DNA of 64,000 nt from Flavobacteriales bacterium UBA1986. GTDB taxonomy: Bacteria > Bacteroidota > Bacteroidia > Flavobacteriales_G > Salibacteraceae. Position numbers and translations under genes: made by a program. This document shows, one piece after another, positions 8,673 to 16,679 of the stretch; positions within the stretch are counted from its first letter, which is position 1, and every line of letters begins with the position of its first letter. The notes under the pieces were generated by a model that did not search any database, had not been told where the DNA came from, and saw only the letters and a program-made list of their open reading frames with translations. Where the stretch lies: the NCBI GenBank assembly GCA_002336245.1, contig DDDG01000004.1:1-64000 (forward strand), read 5' to 3'.

Positions 8673-9094
8673 TAAAAAGTCCGCGAAGTTAGGTAATAAT
8701 CCTCCTTTGAGGTCATGACGGCCTTATCCTCTGGTGTTTTATCTGTATAGCCCATAAGGTGAAGAAGACCATGAATGGTTAGACGACAGACTTCGTCTTG
8801 AAGTGCTAGAGCAAGTTGAGAAGCGTTTTCTTGAGCACGTTCGATGCTCAAATAGATTTCACCTTCGATTTCTTTGCCGATGGAAAGAGGGAATGTAATT
8901 ACATCGGTCAGGGTGTCGTGCTTGAGGTACTCTTGGTTGATTTGAAGCAATTGTTCATCCGACATGCCAATGATGTTCAGCATACTGAGGTCGTATCCTT
9001 CTTCTTTCGCGCAGGCAATGAGCCATTCAGACCAGGCGGTCTTATTTTCAAAAGTGTAGGTAGGGAGTTCGTTGAAAAAATTAATGCTGGACAT
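8672..9094 (-). CDS. ybeY: Endoribonuclease YbeY (rRNA maturation)
   Basis: 140 residues of the UPF0054/YbeY family, a metal-dependent endoribonuclease in 16S rRNA 3' processing and ribosome quality control. The signature LTIHGLLHLMGYTDKT is present. The classic H-x3-H-x5-H has its third histidine replaced by Asp (GYTDKT); I recall the same change in other Bacteroidota, so activity is probably kept. The preceding HDTLTDVITFP segment is also diagnostic. It is one base from the RsbW-like gene, suggesting an operon running DUF4175, RsbW-like, ybeY, mnmG. Confidence 0.93.
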   Translation of the reverse strand: MSSINFFNELPTYTFENKTAWSEWLIACAKEEGYDLSMLNIIGMSDEQLLQINQEYLKHDTLTDVITFPLSIGKEIEGEIYLSIERAQENASQLALALQDEVCRLTIHGLLHLMGYTDKTPEDKAVMTSKEDYYLTSRTF

Positions 9095-9095
9095 C

Positions 9096-9512
9096 TTACT
9101 TCAGAGAGAAGTGCATGCGCATGATTCTCCCTTCATCTTCAAACTCGAGTTCATCGCTCAAATTGCGGATGATGAAGATGCCGCGGCCAGTTTCTTTTTC
9201 CAAGTTTTCAGGGGCCGTTGGGTCGGGAAGGTTGTCGTAATCGAATCCTGAACCTTGGTCAATCACCTCAATGGCAAGCTCGTTTTCATCCAGGTTGACA
9301 TTAAGGCGAACGAGTTTAGACTGGTCGCTTTTGTTGCCATGGAGAATGGCATTGTTCACTGCTTCGGAAATCGAAACGGATACGTTTCCGTGCAATTCTT
9401 CAGATAGATTCTCACGTTCAAAAAGGTCCTCGAAGAAGCGATCAACTTCAAGCAATTGAGTTGGGTCAGAAGGAAATTCCAGTTGTTTTAAAGACGTATG
9501 AGGTTCGCTCAT
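9096..9512 (-). CDS. RsbW-like ATP-binding protein (anti-sigma/histidine-kinase-type ATPase)
   Basis: 138 residues forming a stand-alone GHKL ATPase domain. The N box is SEAVNNAILHGN, the G1 box is VIDQGSGFD and the G2 box is TGRGIFIIR. Homologues such as RsbW or SpoIIAB bind and phosphorylate anti-anti-sigma partners. No sigma factor or STAS partner is nearby, so its target is unknown. The start overlaps the stop of the DUF4175 gene by four bases (9509-9512), which indicates translational coupling. Confidence 0.82.
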   Translation of the reverse strand: MSEPHTSLKQLEFPSDPTQLLEVDRFFEDLFERENLSEELHGNVSVSISEAVNNAILHGNKSDQSKLVRLNVNLDENELAIEVIDQGSGFDYDNLPDPTAPENLEKETGRGIFIIRNLSDELEFEDEGRIMRMHFSLK

Positions 9513-12500
9513 TTGTTTAGGTATTCAGAGACCTTCTTCTTGTAGTATGGATTCAACTTAGGGGGAATGGTGCGGTAAAGCTCATTCTCTTTTTCCTTGA
9601 GTTTAATATACTCATCAAGGTCGAAAAGGTTTCTTTTTTCGTTCTTTTTTCCCTCGCGGGCTTGTCTTTCTTCTTCAAAATCTCGTTCTCTTTCAGATCT
9701 TTCAGACTCCAATAAGCGCGTTAAAATCTCTTCCTGACGCTTGATGGTTTCCAAAGATAGTTGTCTGGTAATCAAATCACGCTCTGTATCCTCCATCATT
9801 TTTTCGAGCTTCTGCATTTCTCCTTTTCCTTGACCATCTCGCATGCTCTCTTTTAAGCGTCTCAACTCATTCCGAATGGCTGATTGTTTGGCCGCTAGTT
9901 TCGAAAGCTGCTCGCTGTGCTGACCACTGCTTCCAGTGCCGCCTTGACCTGTTTCTCCAGGTTTTTTACCGCCCGGAGTTGGGCCTTTCTTTTCCCCCTC
10001 CATTTGCTTTTTCAGAGCTTCCATCTGTTTGTTCAAAGCCTCTTGCATTTTCTTCAAACTTCCAGCCGAAGGACTGCTGCCCGGCTTGCTGCATTTACCG
10101 CTACCGAACTGTTTTTGAGCGGATTGCATCTGAGCGTTCTGTATGCTTTCGTCTAAAATGAGCGCCAAATTGTTCATACCCGTCATGGCGAATTGTTGCT
10201 CTTTTTGAGCTTCTCGAGACCGGCGATCGGAGAGCAGGGAAATGGCACTTTCGACCCGTTTGTTGATTTCATTCATCTCCTTATTGATGGTGGCTTCAAG
10301 TGCCACAACGCGTTTGCTCAAAGCATACAAGGAATCAGCAACTACTTGGGAGTCGTCTTTTAGTTTTTTCTGCTCTTGAGCGAGTTCTACAAAGCGCGGG
10401 TCCTTTCCTGAAATCCCATCCAATTGATCGATGATTCCCTCTTGGTCGAAGGAGAGCTGAATGAGGTTCTCCAACAATCTGCGCAAGGCCTCTAAGTCTT
10501 CGGCGGCTTGTTCTTCACCCATCTCATTCATCATAGATTGCATCTGATCTTGCATTTCCTGCATCTGCTCAGCCGCGCTCTTCTGACCCTGCTTTCCCTG
10601 CTTTTTGTTTCCAGACTTCATGTCCTCCGCGCTCTTCTCCATTTCATCGAGCACTTCTTTCGATTTTTCTTCTGGATTACCCATTTCATTGGGCTTCTCT
10701 AAGGCTTCATTTTTCTCCTTTAAGTCTTTCATATCCTCCGCGAACTCTTCAAATTTCTCATTGAGCTCATCTTGCTTATCAGCGTTCTCTTCTTTTTCGT
10801 CGCTTAATTTTTCTTGTTCTTTTTTAAGCTCGTCGAGTTTGTCGATGCCATCTTGAAGGGCTTTCTCAAATTCGAATTGCTTGAACAACTCAAGGGTTCG
10901 GTCGAGCTCTTTTTCCATCTCCTCGTTGTTCATTTTCATCTCACTCAACTTTTCTTGAACCTGGTCTTTATTGAGTTTCTCCATCATCTTTTCCATTTCC
11001 TCAAAGAGTTCTTTCATCTCATCGGTCATCAGGTTTTCAAAGAGATCCTCAATCTTTTTCTGCTTTTCTAACAGGCGCTCGTCTTCCTCAGTAAGTTGGT
11101 TGCGCGTCTCATTCAATTGCTTGTTTTGCTTTTGAAGTTTTTCCATGGAGTCTTGCAGGTCTTTTTGCTTTTGCATCAAGTCCTGCAGAGCTTTTTTGTC
11201 TTGCCAGTTCAACTCTTTCTTGTCGATTAAGCGCCGCTCCAATTCTTTTATTTCTTTCTGGAATTTTTGTAGATCCTCGATTTTGTCTTTCATCGAAGCC
11301 TCCATTTCATCTTTACTGGCGCGTTCTGCTTTTTTGAGTTCATCGAGGCTCGGGGCTTCCAGACGAATTACCGCGCTTTTGCTCGATTTAGAACCATTTA
11401 CACCGTCATGGTCCCACACGACAAACCACATGCGAATGCTTTGTCCTGCACGAATGTTGTGTTCTTCCAAATTGAAATAATGGTAAACGGGTTGATTTGG
11501 CAATTTGCGATTGATGAGGATGCCTTCTTCTTTTAAGAAACCGGGAGAACCGTCGAGCTGAGCGTAGAATTTCAATTGCTGTAAACCGTAATCGTCGCTG
11601 ATTAAGCCCGAGAAATAGATTTCCTTCAAACTCAGGCTGTCGCCGAGGCGATCCATGCGTATTTCCGGACGACGGTCTTCTACTACATCTAAAGAATAGC
11701 TCAGGCGCTTATTAAGCGATTCTTGCGAGTTTTTAAGGTCGATGCGATACTCACCGCTAGAACGAGCAGTGAAATCAAAGTAGGCACGTCCAGACTCAGC
11801 ATTTTCTTTAAGAAAAACACTGTCGGGAAGGCTCAAGCTCAACCAGTCGATGTTTTCTGTTTGAAGAAGCCAAGAAATTTCGGTTCCTTCAGGAATGGAC
11901 AGGTTCCCTTGATTTTGGATTTCTTCATCTTCTAGGCCTAAATAAGACGGATAGTTCAATTGAATGCGCATCGACTTCAAGCGTGGATCTGGGAGTACAT
12001 TCAGGAGGTATTTCTTGGAGGAAAAACGACCAGAACTGAATGAGAACTCAATGTTTTCTCGAGCATTTTTAATCGTGAATAGATAGCTTCCTGGACGCTC
12101 AGAACGCATTAAATATTCAGCCTCACCAAAGCGCACAAAAACCTGATCGGGAGCATATTCACCTTCAGTTTTTAACTTGAGAAGAAAGTCTTCATTTTGA
12201 ACGCATTGCAAATTCTCGACGTCCAACACAAATTGAAATGGCGCCTCAGGAAGGTAGCTTTGGGAATAATCAACGAAGCGCACACCACCATCGAGCAGCA
12301 GGCGAGGAGCGGCGGCAAGCATTAAAAAGATCAGAAGGAGTGGAAGTGCGAGGTATTTTACAAAACGCAAGGACTCCGACCATGGAATGGCCTTCGGGAA
12401 GGAGTAGTTTCCAAAGTGGCGCACCCGACTTTCCAGACTTGCCTCAATCAAACTGGAGTCTTTTCCCTCGTCGTTCAACTTCGACATCAATTGAAGTGCA

Positions 12501-12829
12501 TTCGTCAATTCGTCGTCAAGAGCCAAACGCGAACCAATCATTTTCGCCGCTTCAGCGCGGGAAAGACCAGCGCGAATGTTCAGGTAGGAAAGTATCGGAG
12601 ACACAATTTTCTTGTAGGTGATGAAGAGGCCAAAACCCAAGAAGAGGTAAAACAAAAGGGTTTTCCAAGCAACAGGGAGGTAGAAAAAATACTCAATGCT
12701 GAAGAGGCTTAGAAGCAAAGCAAGCAAGATTCCACTGGTCCAGAGGGAACCGTTTAGAAGTTGCAGGGAGTAGTACTTTCTTCTGAAAGCATCTACCTGT
12801 TCTGTTATGTTATTGAAATCCTTCGCCAT
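9509..12829 (-). CDS. DUF4175 family membrane protein with long coiled coil
   Basis: 1106 residues. Two hydrophobic helices near the N terminus (about 27-50 and 53-75) and a third near 155-175 anchor it in the membrane. Residues about 190-480 look like beta-rich extracytoplasmic domains. From about 490 onward the protein is an extremely charged E/K/Q/M-rich coiled coil with a low-complexity Gly/Pro/Lys patch near 940-975. It fits Bacteroidota DUF4175 proteins, whose role is unknown. The long coiled coil could bridge the periplasm or act as a scaffold; that is inference. Confidence 0.8.
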   Translation of the reverse strand: MAKDFNNITEQVDAFRRKYYSLQLLNGSLWTSGILLALLLSLFSIEYFFYLPVAWKTLLFYLFLGFGLFITYKKIVSPILSYLNIRAGLSRAEAAKMIGSRLALDDELTNALQLMSKLNDEGKDSSLIEASLESRVRHFGNYSFPKAIPWSESLRFVKYLALPLLLIFLMLAAAPRLLLDGGVRFVDYSQSYLPEAPFQFVLDVENLQCVQNEDFLLKLKTEGEYAPDQVFVRFGEAEYLMRSERPGSYLFTIKNARENIEFSFSSGRFSSKKYLLNVLPDPRLKSMRIQLNYPSYLGLEDEEIQNQGNLSIPEGTEISWLLQTENIDWLSLSLPDSVFLKENAESGRAYFDFTARSSGEYRIDLKNSQESLNKRLSYSLDVVEDRRPEIRMDRLGDSLSLKEIYFSGLISDDYGLQQLKFYAQLDGSPGFLKEEGILINRKLPNQPVYHYFNLEEHNIRAGQSIRMWFVVWDHDGVNGSKSSKSAVIRLEAPSLDELKKAERASKDEMEASMKDKIEDLQKFQKEIKELERRLIDKKELNWQDKKALQDLMQKQKDLQDSMEKLQKQNKQLNETRNQLTEEDERLLEKQKKIEDLFENLMTDEMKELFEEMEKMMEKLNKDQVQEKLSEMKMNNEEMEKELDRTLELFKQFEFEKALQDGIDKLDELKKEQEKLSDEKEENADKQDELNEKFEEFAEDMKDLKEKNEALEKPNEMGNPEEKSKEVLDEMEKSAEDMKSGNKKQGKQGQKSAAEQMQEMQDQMQSMMNEMGEEQAAEDLEALRRLLENLIQLSFDQEGIIDQLDGISGKDPRFVELAQEQKKLKDDSQVVADSLYALSKRVVALEATINKEMNEINKRVESAISLLSDRRSREAQKEQQFAMTGMNNLALILDESIQNAQMQSAQKQFGSGKCSKPGSSPSAGSLKKMQEALNKQMEALKKQMEGEKKGPTPGGKKPGETGQGGTGSSGQHSEQLSKLAAKQSAIRNELRRLKESMRDGQGKGEMQKLEKMMEDTERDLITRQLSLETIKRQEEILTRLLESERSERERDFEEERQAREGKKNEKRNLFDLDEYIKLKEKENELYRTIPPKLNPYYKKKVSEYLNK

Positions 12830-12926
12830 CGCGCTTCTACAAGGTTAAAGGTAGCAACTTTCGCAGCCGCATTCGTCCAACATTTTTGGGCATACAATCT
12901 TGCGGTCGGTTGGCTAGTCTAAGTTC

Positions 12927-12934
12927 TATCTTTG
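12927..12934 (+). promoter_or_regulatory. -7 promoter element of gltX
   Basis: TATCTTTG fits TAnnTTTG and lies 40 bases before the gltX ATG, leaving a leader of roughly 36 bases. Confidence 0.4.
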
Positions 12935-12974
12935 CCGCGTTTTTGAGCTACTCGAAAACAACAAAAGTCAACGA

Positions 12975-14489
12975 ATGGAACAAGTACGCGTACGATTTGC
13001 ACCAAGCCCAACTGGGCCACTGCACATGGGAGGAGTCCGCACCGCCCTATACAATTACCTCTTTGCTAAGAACAACGGAGGAACCTTCATTCTTCGTATT
13101 GAAGATACCGATCAGGCAAGGTTTGTTCCCGGAGCGGAGGATTACATAAAACAAGCTTTGCGCTGGTGTGGTTTCGAGCCAGATGAAGGACCCGACAAGC
13201 CAGGCGATTGTGGCCCATATCGACAGTCGGAACGAAAAGAAATGTACCGAGCGTATGCCGATCAACTCATTGAGTCGGGGCATGCTTACATCGCATTCGA
13301 CACTCCCGAAGATTTGGAACAGATGCGCAACAACTTGAAAGCATCGGGTGTGGCCAGTCCGCAATACAACGTGATCAGCCGCGAGAGCATGAAGAACTCA
13401 TTGACCTTGCCGGCCGATGAAGTACAAGCGCGCGTAGACGCCGGAGATCCTTATGTGATTCGCATTAAAATGCCGCGAAATGAGGAAATCCGATTTGAAG
13501 ATATGATCCGGGGCTGGGTTGTGGTGAACACCTCCAACCTCGACGACAAAGTGATTTTCAAATCAGACGGAATGCCGACCTATCACTTGGCCAACATTGT
13601 CGACGATCATTTGATGCGCATCACGCACGTCATCCGGGGTGAAGAATGGTTGCCTTCGGCGCCGCTTCATGTGAAATTGTACGAATGTTTTGGTTGGGAA
13701 ATGCCGAAGTTGGCTCATTTGCCGCTCATTCTTCGTCCGGACGGAAAAGGAAAATTGAGCAAGCGCGACGGCGATCGATTGGGTTTTCCTGTTTTCCCAT
13801 TGGAATGGAAAGATCCAATTTCAGGAGAGATTTCTTCTGGTTATCGTGAAAAAGGCTTTTTCCCAGAAGCCTTTGTGAACATGCTCGCATTTTTGGGTTG
13901 GAACCCAGGCGATGAACGCGAACTTTTCCGTTTGGAAGAACTCGTTCAAGAATTTAAGATTGAGCGCGTAGGTAAATCGGGAGCTAAGTTCGACGGCGAC
14001 AAAGCTCGTTGGTTCAATCAGCAGTATTTGAGAGAACGTGATGCAACATTGCTCTTGACCGATCTCGAGCCTTACCTCAGGGACGATCAACGCGCTCAAG
14101 GAGACGACTTTTTGGTGGAGGTGATCGACATGATGAAAGAGCGCTCCTCTTTTGTTCAGGACATTCTTCAAGGAGAATATTTCTTCAGCGCACCAACGGA
14201 GTACGATGAGAAAACAAGCCAAAAGAAATGGAAAGAAGGATCTGCCGATTTGATGCAGGGCTGGGTTGAGGAATTGAGGAAGATGGACGACTTCTCTGAG
14301 GAGAACATCGACGCTGCTTTTCACACATACATTGAATCGAAAGAAGTTGGACTTGGCCAGTTGTTGCCGATATTCAGACTGCTTGTTACCGGTCAAGGAA
14401 TGGGTCCATCCATGTTTCGAATCGCGGCATTGTTGGGTCAGGATGAATGTGTTTCGCGCATCGAACTCGGTCTATCAAAACTATCTTGA
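12975..14489 (+). CDS. gltX: Glutamate-tRNA ligase
   Basis: 504-residue class I aminoacyl-tRNA synthetase charging tRNA-Glu. The HIGH-type motif appears as PTGPLHMGG at residues 12-20 and the KMSKS-type loop as GKLSKRDGDR. The FAPSPTGPLH opening and DQARF segment are typical of the discriminating or non-discriminating GluRS family; which of the two it is cannot be told here. Start ATG 12975 gives the standard MEQVRVRFAPSPTG N terminus. folB follows directly and may be co-transcribed. Confidence 0.97.
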   Translation: MEQVRVRFAPSPTGPLHMGGVRTALYNYLFAKNNGGTFILRIEDTDQARFVPGAEDYIKQALRWCGFEPDEGPDKPGDCGPYRQSERKEMYRAYADQLIESGHAYIAFDTPEDLEQMRNNLKASGVASPQYNVISRESMKNSLTLPADEVQARVDAGDPYVIRIKMPRNEEIRFEDMIRGWVVVNTSNLDDKVIFKSDGMPTYHLANIVDDHLMRITHVIRGEEWLPSAPLHVKLYECFGWEMPKLAHLPLILRPDGKGKLSKRDGDRLGFPVFPLEWKDPISGEISSGYREKGFFPEAFVNMLAFLGWNPGDERELFRLEELVQEFKIERVGKSGAKFDGDKARWFNQQYLRERDATLLLTDLEPYLRDDQRAQGDDFLVEVIDMMKERSSFVQDILQGEYFFSAPTEYDEKTSQKKWKEGSADLMQGWVEELRKMDDFSEENIDAAFHTYIESKEVGLGQLLPIFRLLVTGQGMGPSMFRIAALLGQDECVSRIELGLSKLS

Positions 14490-14490
14490 T

Positions 14491-14844
14491 ATGAGTCAAA
14501 TTATACTTGAAGACATTGAGAGTTATGGAGGGCATGGCTGCTTGCCACAAGAAAAAAACTCCTTGGGTTTGTTTCGCACGAACGTTGTGCTGCACCTGGA
14601 TTTAGAGGAAAGCGGTTACAGCGATAAGATTTCAGACACGGTTGATTATGTGGCCGCAACACGAGTTGTTTTGGCTGAAATGGCCATCAATTCTCGCACG
14701 GTAGAGCACCTAGCATACCGCATTGCAGACGCACTATTGGAGCATTTCGATATGGTCTATGAAGTCGAGTTGGAGGTCTCCAAGGTAAACCCCCCTGTTA
14801 AGGGATTGAGTACGTTCAGCATCGCAATTGAGAAAAGCCGCTGA
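14491..14844 (+). CDS. folB: Dihydroneopterin aldolase-like protein
   Basis: 117 residues. Start ATG 14491 is one base after the gltX stop. The FolB fold signature is visible in DIESYGGHGCLPQEKNSLGLFRTNVVLHLDL, where the family has HGxxxEE, and in the C-terminal VEVSKxNPP segment (here VSKVNPPVKG). Folate pathway role: 7,8-dihydroneopterin to 6-hydroxymethyl-dihydropterin and glycolaldehyde. The DTVDYVAA segment matches the family's conserved Asp/Tyr region. Activity as epimerase or monooxygenase in the same family cannot be excluded. Confidence 0.85.
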   Translation: MSQIILEDIESYGGHGCLPQEKNSLGLFRTNVVLHLDLEESGYSDKISDTVDYVAATRVVLAEMAINSRTVEHLAYRIADALLEHFDMVYEVELEVSKVNPPVKGLSTFSIAIEKSR

Positions 14845-14861
14845 TACATTGGCTCTTTGAT

Positions 14862-14869
14862 TACTTTTG
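14862..14869 (+). promoter_or_regulatory. -7 promoter element of tRNA-Cys
   Basis: TACTTTTG matches TAnnTTTG, 16 bases upstream of the mature tRNA-Cys 5' end. No well-spaced -33 element was found. Confidence 0.45.
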
Positions 14870-14885
14870 CCCACCAACAAAACAG

Positions 14886-14956
14886 GGTCACGTGGCCGAG
14901 TGGCTAGGCAGTGGTCTGCAAAACCATCTACAGCGGTTCGAATCCGCTCGTGACCT
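14886..14956 (+). tRNA. tRNA-Cys (anticodon GCA)
   Basis: 71-base cloverleaf: acceptor GGTCACG/CGTGACC, anticodon stem TGGT/ACCA with loop CTGCAAA giving GCA, T arm AGCGG-TTCGAAT-CCGCT, and the U discriminator characteristic of tRNA-Cys. Confidence 0.95.
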
Positions 14957-14957
14957 C

Positions 14958-14992
14958 AAAGCCTCTTTCGCAACAGCGAAAGGGGCTTTTTC
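14958..14992 (+). terminator. Rho-independent terminator of tRNA-Cys
   Basis: AAAGCCTCTTTCGC pairs with GCGAAAGGGGCTTT across an AACA loop, with one G-T pair, and is followed by a T-run. It starts directly after the tRNA. Confidence 0.85.
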
Positions 14993-14999
14993 TTTGCCC

Positions 15000-15243
15000 G
15001 CGGCGCAAGCTTGCTTGCATGCCGCAATGGGCAAAGAAAAAGACCTAGAGCGCAAGGCGCTCAGGCTTTGTGAAGTGAACCCTTTGATCATCCACCGCAA
15101 CAAAGTGGAGGTGGATAACCCGCCCCCTAAACTCGCCCGAGCTTGCTCGTAGGCGAATGGGCAAAGAAAAAGGCAAGGAGCGCACCGCGCTCAGGTTTTT
15201 GATAGGCGAACCCCTTGATGTTCGCGAACAAAGAGAGCGAACA
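15000..15243. repeat. Two tandem three-hairpin modules downstream of tRNA-Cys
   Basis: Two imperfect copies (15000-15116 and 15133-15243), 130 bases apart over their conserved core. Each has three hairpins. Hairpin A: GCGGC-GCAAGC-TT-GCTTGC-AT-GCCGC in copy 1, TCGCC-CGAGC-TT-GCTCG-TA-GGCGA in copy 2. A conserved linker ATGGGCAAAGAAAAAG follows. Hairpin B: GAGCGC-AAG/ACC-GCGCTC. Hairpin C: ATCCACC/GGTGGAT in copy 1 and TGTTCGC/GCGAACA in copy 2, around a loop sharing AACAAAG. Stems A and C differ in sequence but keep pairing. The 14 bases 14986-14999 are the exact reverse complement of 15029-15042. The 519-base gap 14957-15475 otherwise holds no gene I can support; the 86-residue open frame across it is an artefact of the tRNA and repeats. 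Confidence 0.75.
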
Positions 15244-15275
15244 ATCCGAAGTGCGTCAATTGATTGGTAAGTACC

Positions 15276-15378
15276 CGCACGAATCAGGAGATTCGCGCGA
15301 ACTGCGGATATGTTTTCAAACCTGCTTCAGTTGAAGAAATTCGCGCGAACCCGGTTCAAACCGCCTTCAGTTGAAGAA
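15276..15378. repeat. Palindrome-rich direct repeats
   Basis: ATTCGCGCGAAC occurs at 15291-15302 and 15339-15350. A 24-base unit, TTCAAACC then two variable bases then CTTCAGTTGAAGAA, occurs at 15315-15338 and 15355-15378, exactly 40 bases apart, and contains the palindrome CTTCAGTTGAAG. CGCACGAATC (15276-15285) can also pair with GATTCGCGCG (15290-15299), one mismatch. No coding potential is evident up to 15475. Confidence 0.65.
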
Positions 15379-15474
15379 CCAGCCTCGCGGGCGTTGAGCA
15401 TCAAGTGACGCATAGTGCACCTAACGAACCACAAAGCCGTAGTGCAAATTGAATACTAGTGATGTCCAGCCGAA

Positions 15475-16002
15475 CTAATCTTCTTCGGCATCCACCTCAG
15501 CAATGTGCGCTTTGATTTCATCCATGCTCTTTTTGTAGACGGGCCCATAGTACAGCGTCTCGCTGGAAATACCCAAGTACAAAACGTAGAAGCCATTGAA
15601 CAGAATGCAGAGGAAATAGCTTGTTGTTGAGAGCTTTCCAAAACTCTGACAAAGCTCAATGTAAAGCCTCATCATGAAGAGCGTCCAAACCAGCATGAGA
15701 GCACCAGCAACAATGTAAATGGTTCCCATTCCAATCGGTTCGGTGAGCAAGGCATATAGAATCACCAAGGGTGGAAGCATCACAATGAGGCCTTGCCACA
15801 TCGGTCGTCCCATAATCTTCATAAATTCTAAAACATTCAATACTGGTATCAAACTCCGAGAGCCATTCAAGTCGCACTTCGTGTACAAAGTCCATTGCCC
15901 GGCAACGCCAAAAACAGCGAGAATAATTCCGGGAATCAAAAGAGGTTCGTAGAAAAGATATTCTTGAATGAGGGAGAGTATGCCGTTTGGATCCTCAATC
16001 AT
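15475..16002 (-). CDS. DUF5684-like membrane protein
   Basis: 175 residues with about four membrane helices (roughly 20-40, 75-92, 95-115 and 130-150). The central segment GRSLIPVLNVLEFMKIMGRPMWQGLIVMLPP resembles the DUF5684 or signal-peptidase-associated pattern in which a helix pair surrounds a conserved LIP-x-N-x2-x-GRP-W motif. The C-terminal tail is acidic and charged, ending VDAEED. Function is unknown. It stands alone on the minus strand, separated by 78 bases from the next gene. Confidence 0.65.
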   Translation of the reverse strand: MIEDPNGILSLIQEYLFYEPLLIPGIILAVFGVAGQWTLYTKCDLNGSRSLIPVLNVLEFMKIMGRPMWQGLIVMLPPLVILYALLTEPIGMGTIYIVAGALMLVWTLFMMRLYIELCQSFGKLSTTSYFLCILFNGFYVLYLGISSETLYYGPVYKKSMDEIKAHIAEVDAEED

Positions 16003-16080
16003 AAGTAGTGTAGTTTAGTTCGTACCTAAGCTAGGGAATCGAACAGAAAATGTCAAGAAGGGACAAAAGAGACTTATGAA

Positions 16081-16464
16081 CTACTCTTGGTCAACGTCTA
16101 AAGCGAGTTGTCTGAATATCAGAACCTCAAGAATTGTGTAGGCAAAATAGATGGTCATACTGCCCAGTAAAAAGGCGTTGAGTGAGTCTTTAAAATTGAC
16201 CCCAACAAGAAGCATGTAGAGCAGGGATGCGAACATTTTAAAGCCCGTAAAACCCATGAAATTTGTAACAAAAGATTGAGGCCTCTTCTTGCTGCTTCTC
16301 CCTACCCAGCCTAGCCCTAAGAGAAAAAACAGGATGAATACCACATTGGAAATGCTGAGTAGTAACTGCTCGTCGCGTCCCACCGTAGGTATCGGAATGA
16401 GATAGACAAACATCTCAAAAATTACGAAGAGGCTCAAGCCCCAAACATTCCATTTTAAACTCAT
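16081..16464 (-). CDS. Small membrane protein next to atpZ
   Basis: 127 residues with four predicted membrane helices and no recognised motif. Its start overlaps the atpZ-like stop by four bases, so it is translationally coupled to it. In many Bacteroidota a hydrophobic protein of this size sits between atpZ and the ATP synthase a subunit gene, which is why I link it to that family by position; here no atpB follows. The function is not known. Confidence 0.7.
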   Translation of the reverse strand: MSLKWNVWGLSLFVIFEMFVYLIPIPTVGRDEQLLLSISNVVFILFFLLGLGWVGRSSKKRPQSFVTNFMGFTGFKMFASLLYMLLVGVNFKDSLNAFLLGSMTIYFAYTILEVLIFRQLALDVDQE

Positions 16465-16679
16465 TGTCGAACGTCGCGAATGAAAACGTACATAGATAAA
16501 AGTACGCCGGCCAAACTTAAGATTAAGGTTGCAATTGGTGTTTCAATGGGAATGAAATCGTCCAAGGCACGGCCCGCAAAAACGCCTGCGAGGATGAGTG
16601 CGACCATTTTAATGGCCATGGAAGAGTAACGGAGTAGAAAATCAGGCCGTTTTTTCTTGTCGCTCGACGGCTGGCCCAC
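16461..16679 (-). CDS. AtpZ/AtpI-family protein
   Basis: 72 residues, two membrane helices. The pattern RYSSMAIKMVALILAGVFAGRALD, then a second helix ending in a YVFIRDVRQ tail, is that of the AtpZ/AtpI family, helpers of F1Fo ATP synthase assembly or Mg2+/Ca2+ uptake. The gene overlaps the end of bactofilin by 38 bases; a later start at the ATG at 16619 would remove the overlap but also lose the usual charged N terminus. No ATP synthase genes are in the window. Confidence 0.8.
   Translation of the reverse strand: MGQPSSDKKKRPDFLLRYSSMAIKMVALILAGVFAGRALDDFIPIETPIATLILSLAGVLLSMYVFIRDVRQ

Noticed and set aside
10508..11071. Several plus-strand open frames in the DUF4175 gene
   Set aside because: They are antisense readings of an E/K-rich coiled coil, giving Leu/Phe/Ser-rich strings without start signals.
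14892..15152. Open frame of 86 residues over tRNA-Cys and the repeats
   Set aside because: It begins inside the tRNA and is made of terminator and hairpin repeats; no protein family and low-complexity origin.
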